Source: Basidiobolus meristosporus CBS 931.73
Lineage: Eukaryota; Basidiobolomycota; Basidiobolomycetes; Basidiobolales; Basidiobolaceae
DNA: 64,000 nucleotides
NCBI GenBank assembly: GCA_002104905.1
Contig: MCFE01000342.1
Location: 26,881-90,880, forward strand
Reading direction: 5' to 3'
The translations under genes and the position numbers were made by a program. Under the pieces are notes generated by a model. It was not told where the DNA came from and ran no database searches. It saw only the letters and a program-made list of their open reading frames with translations. Every line of letters begins with the position of its first letter. The stretch's first letter is position 1. Positions 1 through 10,240 of this stretch are shown piece after piece.

Positions 1-576
1 TCTTGAAGACCCATCTGCTTCCAATAGATTTTTGGTTGATTGGTAATATGACCATGTCCAAATTCAATTTTCCACTAGGGGCTGATATTCTTCAGTCATT
101 GCATATCTCAATATTGTCTGAGGACCTTTTAGGGCCACTTTTACAGTCTGGGGCTCATCAATATGGACTGAATAGGCATAGGATAAGCTTGTACCCTCAT
201 TGATATAGTTCTTTGGGCTATTTCTTGTCAGGTTGGATCTCTGGGCATTTGATACTGCAATGATCACTTCTGGGATATTCCTGGGCACTGTTTCAGGCTG
301 AACCACGGTTGTAGAGTCCTCTGGAGTGAAAAAAAATTCATTGTTTTGCTCTGATTCAATTCTGACAATTGGTGGACTTGAGATCAGATTTTTGTCATCA
401 TCTGATGTCATCTTTTGCAAAAATTTAGAATTTTCATCAAACAACATATCCCTGGACTTGATAAGCTTCTTTGCTTTGGTATTGTCAAGTGTGTATACTT
501 TACTCACTTTGCAGTAGTTCAAAAATATGCATTTTCACATTTTGGCTCAAATTTTGACTGATTTTTGGGCAGTTCT
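1..576 (-). pseudogene. Copia pol fragment (integrase C-terminus to RT start)
   Basis: The minus-strand reading matches the plus-strand copia copy at about 3630-4130 almost codon for codon. It covers the region after the integrase core, with the serine/threonine-rich linker that leads into the reverse transcriptase. The longest open stretch is 64-522. It ends abruptly against the LTR at 577-925, so it is the target into which that copia copy inserted. It is cut by the window edge on the left. No catalytic motif lies in this part. It is a relic. Confidence 0.85.
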
Positions 577-925
577 TGTTGTAAGAGTCTTGGAGATTTT
601 GGAAGTGACTTGGGAGGACAAGTAGAATATGTGGCTTCCACTTAATGATTTACTAAATGTAAAGTAGTATTTATACTTTTACATGGTCTTAGCACTACAA
701 ATATGTAGAATAGGTGAAGGAAGGACCCAAGAACATTTGTGCAGAGTTTGAGGCTGTTTGGACAACTTTGAGAATGTTGATGTTTGGGATACTGGATATT
801 TTGGTGAAAATATTCTAAGTAAATCCTAACAAGGAATTTGGTTAGTATTCCCTAGGATTTGAAGGTAATGATCTCAGCAACTAAGTTGGGTGAAAATTTA
901 AGTAGAATTACAAAGTTTTACAACA
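577..925 (-). repeat. Copia LTR, subfamily A (3' LTR of a nested copy)
   Basis: A 349-bp LTR in minus orientation, starting TGTTGTAA and ending TTACAACA, the same ends as the LTRs at 1284 and 17109. It carries the TATA-type box and the flanking inverted repeat near 640-665. A polypurine tract and RNase H coding lie upstream in its own orientation (926-1283), so it is a 3' LTR. It abuts the integrase fragment at 1-576 without a target duplication that can be checked, because the other end of this copy is not present. Confidence 0.85.
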
Positions 926-939
926 CTCCCACTCAGCTA
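926..939 (-). other. Polypurine tract of copia copy
   Basis: Read on the minus strand this is AGCTGAGTGGGAGTG, directly next to the LTR start. The same tract precedes the LTR at 17109. It would prime plus-strand DNA synthesis. Confidence 0.7.
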
Positions 940-1283
940 AATTTTCATACTGACTAGTCCTAATTTTGACCTAAGATATTCAAACTTTGTCTAGCTAATG
1001 GCTTGGTAAATATGTCTGCAATCATTTCATCTGTAGGACAGTAAGCTAAGCTAACTAAGTTATTCTCTATAGCTTCACATATGAACTGATGTCAGAGATC
1101 TATGTGCTTGGTTCTAGCATGAGAAGTTGGATTCCTACCTAATTGTATACATCTTTGGTTATCTTGAAAAAAGGTAATAAGTGTTTTTTGACATAGTCCT
1201 AAATCTGTAAAAAGCTTTCTTAACCACATTGCTTCTTTTGTAGCTTCACAGGCTGCCATATATTCTGCCTCTGTGGTAGAAAG
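940..1283 (-). pseudogene. Copia RNase H fragment
   Basis: The minus-strand translation contains the copia RNase H signature TTEAEYMA followed by ACEATKEAMWLRKL and the DNQ motif, as in the copy at 16630-17096. The fragment is broken at 1283/1284, where a plus-strand copia LTR starts inside the RNase H codons. The upstream part of this copy is therefore missing. Several frame breaks follow the open stretch 1092-1283. Confidence 0.85.
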
Positions 1284-1632
1284 TGTTGTAGAATTTGTTA
1301 TTCCACCTGAAATATTCACCTAACTTAGTCACTTAGATCATTACCTTCCAATCCTAGCATATACTGACCAGATTTCCTGTTGTGATATACTGAGAATAAT
1401 ATCACCAAAATACCAGGTACTCAGAGCATGAAAATTCTCAAAGTTGTCCAAGCAGACCCAAACTTTGCACACATGCTCTTTGGACCTTCCTTAATCCACT
1501 CTATGTCTTTGTTATGCCAAGACTATGTAAAAGCATAAACACTACTTTTACATTCAATAAATCATTAAGTGAAAACCACATAATCTACTTGTTCTCCCTA
1601 TCACTTCCAATATTTTCAAGACTCTTACAGCA
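1284..1632 (+). repeat. Copia 5' LTR, subfamily A (copy C1)
   Basis: A 349-bp LTR, TGTTGTAG to TTACAGCA, close to the LTRs at 17109-17458 and 53420-53765. It has an inverted repeat (TGTAAAAG/CTTTTACA) around a decayed TATA box at about 1526-1553 and an AATAAA just after it. It is followed directly by the primer-binding site and gag, so it is a 5' LTR. It interrupts the minus-strand RNase H at 940-1283. Confidence 0.9.
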
Positions 1633-1644
1633 GATTATGAGCCC
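1633..1644 (+). other. Primer-binding site, half-tRNA type (initiator Met)
   Basis: GATTATGAGCCC directly after the LTR. The two sister copies read GGTTATGAGCCC (15779-15790, 53766-53777). That is the complement of the anticodon stem-loop of fungal initiator tRNA-Met (GGGCUCAUAACC), not of a tRNA 3' end. Copia and Ty5 are known to use such a half-tRNA primer. The gag ATG (1637-1639) lies inside the site and pairs with the CAU anticodon. Confidence 0.8.
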
Positions 1645-2460
1645 TGAGCTGTCCCTCTCTGCAGTGTTTACTACTGCTATTACTGGAATTTTTCCCTCTG
1701 CTGAAAAGTTGGAAGGATCTAACCACCAAGTGCGGATGGTGAAGATGAAGATGCTGCTACAAGAAAGAGGCCTTTGGGATATTGTCATGGGAGAAGAATG
1801 CCCTCCTAAAGATGTGGGAGAGGAAGCCCTAAAGTACCAGAAGTAACGAACAAAGTGCCTTTCACTGCATTTGCCTTAATGTTAAGGACAAACTGCTAAT
1901 TCAATACTCAGGAGTAAAAACAGCAAAGAATGCCTGAAAGGTATTAGAAGACACCTACCAGTCATGTTCAGCTGCTAAAAAAATGTATCTGAGGTGAAAA
2001 CTCATTACTACAAAGATGCTTCCAGGAGTAGAAATGAAAAATCTAATTAACTGAATTACCCTGCTGGTATATGAGATGGAATCTGTGGGTGTACCAACAA
2101 CTGATAAGGATGTGATTGTCACCATCCTGAATAGCCTGACAGACAGGTTTCAGGGCCTTGTATCAGCCCTATAGTCCAGAACTGAAGATTTGACCTTAAA
2201 TTACATTTATGGAAGGCTCCTGGATGAAGAATTAAGAAAACAAGTGCCAACAAAGAAGAAGAAGAAAATGCTTTAATAAGCAATGATAACCCACAAAGGA
2301 GGTGTCCAAGACCTTTTAGAGGCAATAGCAACCTGTTTTGCAACTACTGCAAAAGGAAAGGACACACATCAGACTTGTGCTTCCAAAAGAGAGATAGTCA
2401 GCAGAAAAAGCCTGAATATGGAAAAGCTGCAACAACTCACAATAGTCTAATCATATCTGC
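1637..2460 (+). pseudogene. Copia gag (C1), frameshifted
   Basis: The reading starts MSPELSLSAVFTTAITG at the ATG inside the primer-binding site and continues into the copia gag core: the segment LEGSNHQV, then MKMLLQERGLWDI. The sister copy at 53770 reads LDGSNYQVWKGMMKM, the usual gag-polypeptide form. The frame breaks at 1846 and several times more. Around 2340-2400 the translation holds a zinc-knuckle remnant (CNYCKRKGH). It would have formed the capsid of the cytoplasmic particle. Not functional. Confidence 0.8.
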
Positions 2461-3812
2461 ACTAAGTATGACCACAAACAAGAGTTCTCAGACTGGGTAT
2501 ATTGACTCTGGAGCATCTCAACACTTTACACACTAATAAGAACTTTTTACCCACTATTGAGAAATTTCAATTAAGAAGGTTTTCATGGGTGACAATAGAA
2601 CACTTGATGCAGTCAGGAGAAGGACCTATCAAAGTAAGCCTAAGAAGCAGTGAAGGAAGCCACACACTGACCTTTAAAGAAATACTTTCTGTACCAGAAA
2701 TAGTCAAGAACCTACTATCTGTGAGCAAGGCCACAGCAGAAGGACTCAGTTTCAGCTTTGACAATTCAGGATGCAAGATCACTGATCAAAATAGTGCCCA
2801 TATTACTTTGGGTATCAGAGATTGCATTCTATACAAGTTGACTTATATTCCATCATATCTGGAAGCCAATATAAGTAACTTAAATGAAGAAACCCCAAAG
2901 CTTTGGCATAGGAGATTTGGGCACATCAATTTTGATTATTTGTGCAAAATGATATAAGATCAACTAGTTTCTGGAGTAAAAGTTTATCCCCCAGCTAACT
3001 TGGAGCACTGTGAAGCCTGCATATATGGGAAACAAGCCAGACAGCTGTTCAAGAGCTCTGGGTCAAGCAAAAGTAAGAAAAAGTTGGATCTAATTCACTC
3101 AGATCTGTGTGGACCAATGCAAATTTATCCTTAGGCAGGATGAAGTTTTTAATCACTTTTATTGATGATTGTACAAGATACATGTGGATTTACTTCATGG
3201 AGAGAAAGGCAGAAGCTCTGTCTAAGCTCAGGGAGTTCAAAGCCATGGTGAATAGAGAAACTGGTGAAAAAATCAAGAAAATATGCTCTCACAATGGTGG
3301 AGAATATGCCTCAAAACTGTTTATCCACGTTTGCAAATTTCATGGGATAAAGCAAGAGACTACTGTAACATACTCCCCACAGCACAATGAAGTAGCAGAA
3401 TGTGCAAAAAGATTAATAATTGATATGGCAAGATCTATGATCCATGATCAAAAATTATCCTATGATTTATGGGCAGAATCAGTTGCCACAGCTATATACC
3501 TTGAGAATAGAAGCTATAACAGAATACTTTGTGATTCTACTCCATTTGAAAGCATGGTGTGGATACAGAGCAAGAGTAGAACATCTAAGTATATTTTTTT
3601 GCTGTACAGCATATGCCAAGAAACTACCCAGAAATCAGTCAAAATTTGAACCAAAAAGTGTAAAATGCATATTTTTGGGCTACTGCAATGAGGGTAAAGC
3701 ATACAGACTCTACAATACCAAAGCAAAGATGCTAATCAAGTCCAGGGATGTGCTGTTTGATGAAAACTCAAAATTTTCTCAAAAAATAACATCAGATGAT
3801 GACAAAATCTAA
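2461..3812 (+). pseudogene. Copia protease and integrase (C1)
   Basis: In order: protease active site IDSGASQH at about 2501-2525, the pre-integrase zinc motif (LWHRRFGHIN near 2900, then CEACIYGKQAR near 3010), and the integrase core from 3107. The first catalytic Asp is in IDDCTRY. The second, normally in SDNGGEY, is His here (SHNGGEY). The Glu is in EVAECAKR. Frame breaks occur near 2525, 2957, 3100 and 3640. The loss of the second Asp alone would kill integration. Confidence 0.85.
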
Positions 3813-4630
3813 TATCAAGTCCCCCAATTGTGAGGATTGAATCAGAGCAAAACAATGAATGTTTTTCTACTCCAGAGGACTCTACAACTGTGGTTCAGCC
3901 TGAAACAGTGCCCAGGAAAATCCCAGAAGTGATCATTTCAGTATCAAATGGCCAGAGATCCAATTGGACAAGAAACAGCCCAAATTACTATATCAATGAG
4001 GGTACATTCTTAGCCTATGCCTATTCAGTCCATATTGATGAACCCCAGCCTGTAAAGAGGCCCTAAATAGCCCGCAGACAAAGTTTTGGAGATCTGCAAT
4101 GACTGAGGAATATCAGGCCCTGATGGAAAATCAAACTTGGGACTTAGTCAAATTACCAATCATCTAAAAATCAATTGGATGCATATGAGTTTTCAAGACA
4201 AAATACAAGGCTGATGGTACAATTGAAAGATTCAGAGCAAGGCTTGTGGCCAAAGGATACTCTCAAACAAAAGGACTTGATTAAAGTGGGACCTTTGCAC
4301 TGGTAGCCAAGTTTAATTCCATCAGATTGATATTAGCTATTGCAGCCAAATATAGTTTTTTATTCATCAAATGGATGTAAAAGCTGCACTTCTGAATGAT
4401 GGGCTTGATGAGGACATACATATGAGCCAGCCTGATGAGTTTTTTTACCAAGATAATGTCTATATGGTCTGCAAGCTCAAAATGCTTCTATATGGTCTCA
4501 AACAATCACCAAGAGCCTGTAGTTGCAAGATAGATTCTTATTTGGAATCTCTGAGTTTCAAAAGAGGTAATGCTGACTATAGTATAAACTATAAACCAGA
4601 TAGAGCAAATCCAGCTCTATTAGCTATCTG
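3813..4630 (+). pseudogene. Copia reverse transcriptase, truncated (C1)
   Basis: Linker then RVT_2-type reverse transcriptase: AMTEEYQALMEN at about 4095, an in-frame TAA near 4165, then MDVKAALLNDGLDEDI (4371) and CKLKMLLYGLKQSPRA. The sequence stops before the YVDD catalytic motif and joins CACTA sequence at about 4630, so RT C-terminus, RNase H and 3' LTR are missing. The same TAA is present in the copy near 58340. Confidence 0.85.
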
Positions 4631-4639
4631 GAGTGTGAA

Positions 4640-5385
4640 CAATGTTTTCCCTCAATGGTGGTGGATTCCTGACAATTTGGACATGTTGCAATGGTAGCAT
4701 TTTTGGATGTGAATGCCATGCAACTGTTAACACATGCTGGAATCAGGACAGTCTCTGGATCATATGTTGCCAGCCACATGACGGTTGTCCACTTGTACCA
4801 TGTACATGGTAAGTTGCATCCTGGTATGATTTTGGCAAGAAGTAGTAATAAATCCTCAAAACCCCCATTACTGATATTAGTGGAAACTCACCACTTCTCT
4901 AGCCACAACATCTCATCATTCACCAGTAGATGGATTACTGGGCTCACTAGGCTCCATAAAGTATCCTTGGCATTTGTCTCATTGCATATAGGGATTTGAC
5001 TGGGCTCATAAGTGGTACTGTTGTTAGGGGAGATAGGCTCAAAATCCATCAGTGAACCTTCTTTGTCAGAGCTATCACTCTGTGTGCCATATTCAGAAGG
5101 CTGAGGTGAGCCTAAAGGTGTCACAAACTCACCTGACTGAGTTTGCGCAAGGTGACAAAGACGGCCAGGTGCCAATATAGAAGTATCAACTGGCCAGCAA
5201 GATAATGTTGGTACAGTAGTGACCAATGAATGGTCAAATATGACTTGGGTGGCAAAACACTGGCAGTGATCCTTGTAATACTTCCTATGCTGTCTGTGTG
5301 CTTCATGGCTGAGAGGCATGCCACAATAGCCACATGGTCTTTTTTCTCTTCTCTTACAGTGTTGAGTCAAAGTAGTCTTGTCCAT
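4640..5385 (-). pseudogene. CACTA-type Tnp2 transposase, N-terminal part (copy 1)
   Basis: The minus strand opens at 5385 with a zinc-finger-like segment (CGYCGMPLSHEAHRQH), an acidic Ser/Asp-rich spacer, and then, after frame breaks, CVNSCMAFTSKNATI followed by CPN near 4650-4760. That order (N-terminal Cys/His motif, acidic spacer, CxNxCxxFTG-like block, CPxC) is known from fungal and animal Tnp2 proteins of the CACTA (En/Spm) superfamily. The homologous copy at 39550-40830 continues into later Tnp2 blocks. Here it is cut by the copia copy at 4630. Confidence 0.7.
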
Positions 5386-5607
5386 GGGGCAAACAGTTTG
5401 ACCTTCAACAACATAACACTATTATATCACTTTTTGGTCAATACTCATGTGAACTTAAGACAGTCTTGTATTTGAGACATTGCACCTACATGAATGTAAG
5501 ATTCAATGATGACCCACCATAGTAAGCATTATAAATAAAGTTGTGGCACCACATACACACGTATATGTAACACTATTTCCCCTTTGGTTTTACTCACTTC
5601 CATATAT
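5386..5607. promoter_or_regulatory. Divergent intergenic region between Tnp2 remnant and gene X
   Basis: About 220 bp separate the minus-strand Tnp2 start from the plus-strand X start. A TATAAATA box lies at 5530-5537, about 70 bp before the X ATG at 5608. No coding signal is seen. It probably acts as a bidirectional promoter if both genes belong to one element; that is inference. Confidence 0.4.
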
Positions 5608-6561
5608 ATGCCGCCAAAAAATAAAGCAAAGTTGTCTGGTTCTCAATCAAACCCCACCGCTGATGGCAACAGAAGAACGGTTGGACAACAGCTTGCTTTG
5701 ACATTCAGTGCAACAAGCAGGGCTACATCCAAAAAAGGCCCTGTGGACAGTGTGCCCATTGAAGGTAATAATGCAGACTCCTCAGGCTCTCAGTCAAGTA
5801 GGCAATTGAGAACCTCTGCGGAGCCACAAGCTGACTGTTATGCTCAGGCAGATGAGAATGTAGCAAACACAGTACCCTCTGTTGAAGATCAGCAAGTGGC
5901 CATAATAACATCACCACCACCCATATTAGCAAGTATGTTGTCAGCTCATACCAAAGCATTAATGAAGCATTTAGGTGCAGTGGCTGATAGGATAAATGCA
6001 ATGGCCCAGAAAAATCAGGAAGTAGTCCAGAAACAGGATGAGCAGATATTACGTGTAGAGCAATCAATGTCCCAGGTAGAGAAAGCAGTATCTTTGCTGC
6101 AAAGAAGGAACTCAAGTAGCTCAATGTCACAACCAAGAATTGAGCCATTTCCTGATGTAACAGCAGAGGAACATTGTACAGTCTTTGAAGCACAACAACA
6201 GTGCCCAAAGATAAAGCCCACAGAAAAACCTATCACAGCATGGCAGGGAGACAATGTGGTGTTTATACCAAAGCCTAAAAGTCAAAAGACATTGAAGATC
6301 TGTGAAGCCGTTGAGTGCAATAATGAAGAGTGGGCTAATATACAACAGGCCGTCAGAAGTCTAGCATGCCATCACCTTAAGGCCAGCATACCATGGGACC
6401 ATCAGGAACTCAAGGCAAAGCAGAATGCACTTGACTTGTTCCATGAGCATTATCCTGGATTCAAACAGGCAAACAGATTTTGGGCTAGCATAGGTATGCT
6501 AAGAAAGTATCTTAAGAATAGCAGAAACTATCAAAGGCAGAAGAACAAGGGTGCCATGGCT

Positions 6562-6975
6562 AAAAACCAGCAGCTTCCTCAAGAGCCCATTACAAGCAGG
6601 GTTGAAAGCTCCAGACAAGCATCAAAGAGATGTCAGGCAGCTGGAAGAGTGCCAATTAAGGACAAGCAGGCAGACATGGATGCACCAGCACAACATTTAT
6701 CAAGGAAAAAGCGTAGTACCACTCAAGAAGCACCCAGTCAAAGTAGCAGTGAAGGACCTGGTAGTGATAAAAACCAGCCGCTTTTACGGGAGCCTGTCAC
6801 AACTACAGTTGAGAGCTCAAAACAAGCTGAAAAGAAACGTCAGGTTGCCAGAAGAGTGCCAGCAAGGGACAAGCAGGCCAAAGCAGATGCGTCAGAGCAG
6901 AATTTATCCAGGAGAAAACATAGTTCTTTATAAGAAGCACTCAGACAAAGTAGCAGTGAAAAACCTGGCAGTGAT
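6562..6975 (+). repeat. Tandem 207-bp duplication inside gene X
   Basis: Two direct units, 6562-6768 and 6769-6975, both starting AAAAACCAGC and both 69 codons long. Each encodes KNQxL...EP, a Lys/Arg-rich stretch and QSSSExPGSD. The units have diverged. The stop at 6931 lies in unit 2 where unit 1 has CAA. Confidence 0.85.
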
Positions 6976-7206
6976 AAAGGAAAAGGCAAAGGGAAAACTG
7001 TCTACCCAAGCCTGAGACAGGGAGGCATGCAAAAAAAACTGCAGTTCTTGCCAATTAATGCCGCAAGCCAGGAACAGACTGAAACCCATCATAGCCAAGA
7101 AGAATTACCAACAAGAAAACAGCTGTTCTCACAAGAGTTGGAAGCGCAGCCAGTTGAGCTACACTCCAGCAAGGTAGATGAGTTTGCTGAAAAAGGCAAT
7201 TTGTCT

Positions 7207-7233
7207 TCCACAGCCTCCACAGCCTCCACAGCC
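7207..7233 (+). repeat. 9-bp microsatellite in gene X
   Basis: Three perfect TCCACAGCC units encode Ser-Thr-Ala repeats. The copy near 41910 has fewer units, so length varies between copies. Confidence 0.8.
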
Positions 7234-7687
7234 TCCATTGTTGACAGAGTGGAGATCCCACTGACAGACAAGGCTACAATGTCAAGAGCTCAAAAGACTA
7301 TCACAATGCTTTCAGTGGAGTTTTGGAACATTAATAGGCACACCAAGAGGTTGCAGCACTTCTTCAAGAGCAGTGCTCAAGAAAACGCACTGGAATATTG
7401 CAAGGATTTATTGCAAAGACTGGCAGATGAGGAGCTAGACCTTGCAGTGCTAGCTGAAGACCAGGACATATGGGAACCAGTGAATGAACAGTGGCATAAA
7501 GCCGTTGGGTTCCCGCCAAAGTTCGTGGAACCAGAGCATTACAGCAGAAATACTTATTGAGTGGTGGATTTTAATGGAGTTACTTGTTGAGTATGGGCTT
7601 AGGCTTAACGTTAGTGTAGGGTATAGAGACTTGTATAGGTCAATACAATTGGCAATTGAGGTACAACTGAAGTTTCAACGGAAATAA

Positions 7688-8340
7688 ATCAATTTGTACG
7701 CATGAAAAGTAAGAGAAATGACTGAGTCAGGAAGTAAGAAGTGTGAAAAAGAGGCAATAGCCAATCAATTCACACAAACGTAGGAGGCAATAGAGTGTCC
7801 GGGATCAGAAAGTGAGCAAATTGGCAGGGAACCAATCAAAAGCCACTTATACATTGTTGTGATGAAAAATTTTGACAAAGTTTTTTGTGAAATCTGGGGT
7901 GCAATTATTTTTCAACGGTCTCTGGATGGAGTCCTGACAAGATCAGTGCCTCTCAGTCTTGGGACATTAACTTTGTGACGGCCTTTTGATGGGATCATCT
8001 CAATAATTTTTCATAGGGTAAGCTTAGCTGTTTCTCCAACAAGTTCAATGTCTCCCAAAGGACAAGATCACCAAACAACAGCTCATGAGGTGTTACATCA
8101 TGGGCTTAGATGAAGCAAGATGTAGGGCATCTGAAAAACTACAGGCATGTAAAACGTTACAAGAGTTGGTCAAATGAGTACAAGGGGTTGTCTTGCTATC
8201 AAGGCTACTCTATAGTGATACAAATGATCAAAGGACAGGGATCCTCTGTAAGAAAGGAAAAATTGCTTCCCCAAAAGACTGGGAGTTAGAGGAATTATGG
8301 CAAGCTGTTGCAGCCAACAACTTACTCATTGGCAAGAGTT
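7688..8340. other. Tail after gene X, no gene recognised
   Basis: 7888-8030 is similar to 46571-46720, which follows the right LTR of gypsy G2. The G2 insertion therefore sits in a second copy of this tail. On the minus strand there are short stretches resembling the end of a gypsy integrase (TPHELLFG near 8090), too weak to assign. No intact reading frame. Confidence 0.5.
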
Positions 8341-8357
8341 GGTTTATTTAACATAAT

Positions 8358-9123
8358 ATGGACATACTCTACAGTGCATCTGAACTCAGGTGGGATACCA
8401 AGAGTATCCCACTGATTCATATCACTGATGAGAGTGAGGTGCATAGCAACAGTGTGGCAATCAAAGAGGTGAAACTGTTGCAGTCTCCATTCATCACACG
8501 TAAGGTGATAGAAATACCACCCGCCAGTGAGACAGTGATCTCACTAGAGACACCAATGGCTTATTTGACAAGTGGAAGAATCATAACCACAACAAAGGCA
8601 TCCAAACAACTGGAAGGAATTTTGATCCCAAGAGTATGGATACCACTGAAACTTAAAGCACAAAGTCTGAAGTGCTTAGTGGTTAACAACAGGTAACACA
8701 CAGTGACATTGCCTAGAGGACTACCATTGTTAAACCTAGAGGAAGTTGACAGAAACAACCAAGGACCACCTGCAAACAAGGAACCAGAAGAAGAACCCCC
8801 CAAACTAGATGTGGACCCTGGTCTACCACCTGCATTATGAGACAAATACCTAGAAGGAATACACCTGCTTGCCCAAGTATTCTCTAAAAACCAAGTAATT
8901 GGTCATATACCTGGGGTATATCACCAAGTCTACCTTGCCAACAAATACCCCATCAAGTAAAAGCCTATAGGAACTCAAAAATTGACACAGACTACATCAA
9001 AGAGATAATTGAAACTTTATTAAACGGCAACATCATTACAGAGAGCCAGTCTCTGTGGGCCTCCCCTGTAGTGATAGTCCCAGAGAAAATGGAAAGTAAC
9101 GTTTTTGCATTAACTACCAAAAA
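8358..9123 (+). pseudogene. Gypsy E1, region upstream of RT
   Basis: Open stretch 8358-8696, then stops. The reading after 8700 continues as an acidic Pro-rich linker (EEPPKLDVDPGLPP) and enters the RT N-terminus (NKYPIK, near 8940). This is the usual protease-to-RT connector of a Ty3/gypsy pol. The protease active site itself was not found. No 5' LTR could be recognised upstream. Confidence 0.5.
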
Positions 9124-10240
9124 TTGAACACTGTCACCCAGAAGGACGTGTATCTACTACCACAAATAGACAACCTCTTGGACAGATTAAATGGAGCTAA
9201 ATATCTTAGCTATCTTGACTTAATCTCTGGGTATTGGCAAGTAGAAGTAGCCCTGGAAGATCAACCCAAAACCACTTTTATAACATTGTTTGGATTGTAC
9301 CAATGGAACCAACTACCCTTTGGCTTGTGCAATGCTCCCGCTACATTCCAAAGAATGATTGACAAGGTGCTAAGAAATTTACAATGGGAATGTGCTGTTA
9401 TGTATCTGGACAACATCACAATATATTCCCCCAATGTAGAAGAACATATACACAATGTGCAATGTATCCTGACAGCCCTCCTCAAGAACCAACTCAAACT
9501 ACATCCCAAGAAGTGCCATTTCCTGTATACAAAATGGTTGTTCTTGGGCAACAAGATCCTGGCAGATGGGATATACCCATCTACTTCACTCCTAAAAGCC
9601 ATTCACGATACACCTGTACCAAAGGATATCAATGCAGTGTTGGGATTCCTAGAACTAGCTGGCTACTATTGCTGTGTTGTCTAAGACTTTGCAACAATAG
9701 CGGCCCCACTGTACAAATAGATGCAAACAGACCGGTGTTTTGTGAGGTTGGAGCCTCAAAAGCAAGTATGCAATCAGCTGAAACATTCCCTGACGTCACT
9801 GCCAGTGTTATGTTTTCCCAATTGGGATGTGAGATTTTTTATTAACTGTAATGGAAGTCTCACTGGTATAGGTGCCATACTGGGACAATACCACCAACCC
9901 AGCAAATTACACCCAATTGGTTTTGTGGGCTGTTTGCTAAACAAACACAAATGTCACTACCCCATTACCAAGATAGAATGTCTGGCTGTTGTTTATTCAT
10001 TTAAACAACTCCATACATACATATATGGCCACCAATTCACCATAATGATAGACCATGGCACACTGGTCTGGCTGAAGAAAACTAAAGACTTTCCTGGTTG
10101 ACTAGCATGTTGGGCCCTCCAACTACAAGAATACAACTACAACATAATTTATTGAGCTGGCAAGAAACACATGGATGCAGACTTCCTCAGTTGCTATCCT
10201 GTTTGCCAAGTACGTGTCAGCAATGACTACAAGGATGTAA
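9124..10240 (+). pseudogene. Gypsy E1 reverse transcriptase and RNase H
   Basis: RT blocks are clear: YLDLISGYWQV, then TLFGLYQWNQLPFGLCNAPATFQRM, then the catalytic box. The box reads YLDN (9403-9414), so the second Asp of YxDD is Asn, which inactivates polymerase. RNase H follows in another frame (from about 9840), with CNGSLTGIGAIL, the ITKIECLAVV block, and a stop at 10101. The Asp to Asn change is explained by one CpG to CpA change at the codon boundary. Confidence 0.85.

Larger units (their letters stand above)
5608..7687 (+). pseudogene. Gene X: CACTA-associated accessory protein, one stop and one frameshift
   Basis: I do not recognise the family. The reading starts MPPKNKAKLSGSQ (an upstream in-frame TTG is unlikely to be the start). 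It has a Ser/Gln-rich N-terminus, a coiled-coil-like stretch (about residues 115-170), a conserved tryptophan-containing block (EEWANIQQAVRS... FWASIGMLRKYL), two tandem 69-residue basic repeats, then a C-terminal block (VEFWNINRHTKRLQHFF). A TAA at 6931-6933 replaces a CAA kept in the copy at 40826. A one-base insertion near 7520 shifts the frame; the copy at 40826 stays open to its end. Without these it would be about 690 residues. Fragments recur at 36886 and 40826, each time with Tnp2 remnants, so a DNA-binding partner of the transposase is the best guess. Confidence 0.6.

Noticed and set aside
1092-1319. Minus-strand ORF extending through 1319
   Set aside because: Its first codons are the reverse complement of a plus-strand LTR; only 940-1283 is RNase H.
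5608-7687. Gene X as a gag gene
   Set aside because: No zinc knuckle, no LTR or primer-binding site next to it, and it travels with Tnp2 fragments.
9261-9602. Minus-strand ORF of 113 codons
   Set aside because: It is the antisense shadow of the E1 reverse transcriptase.
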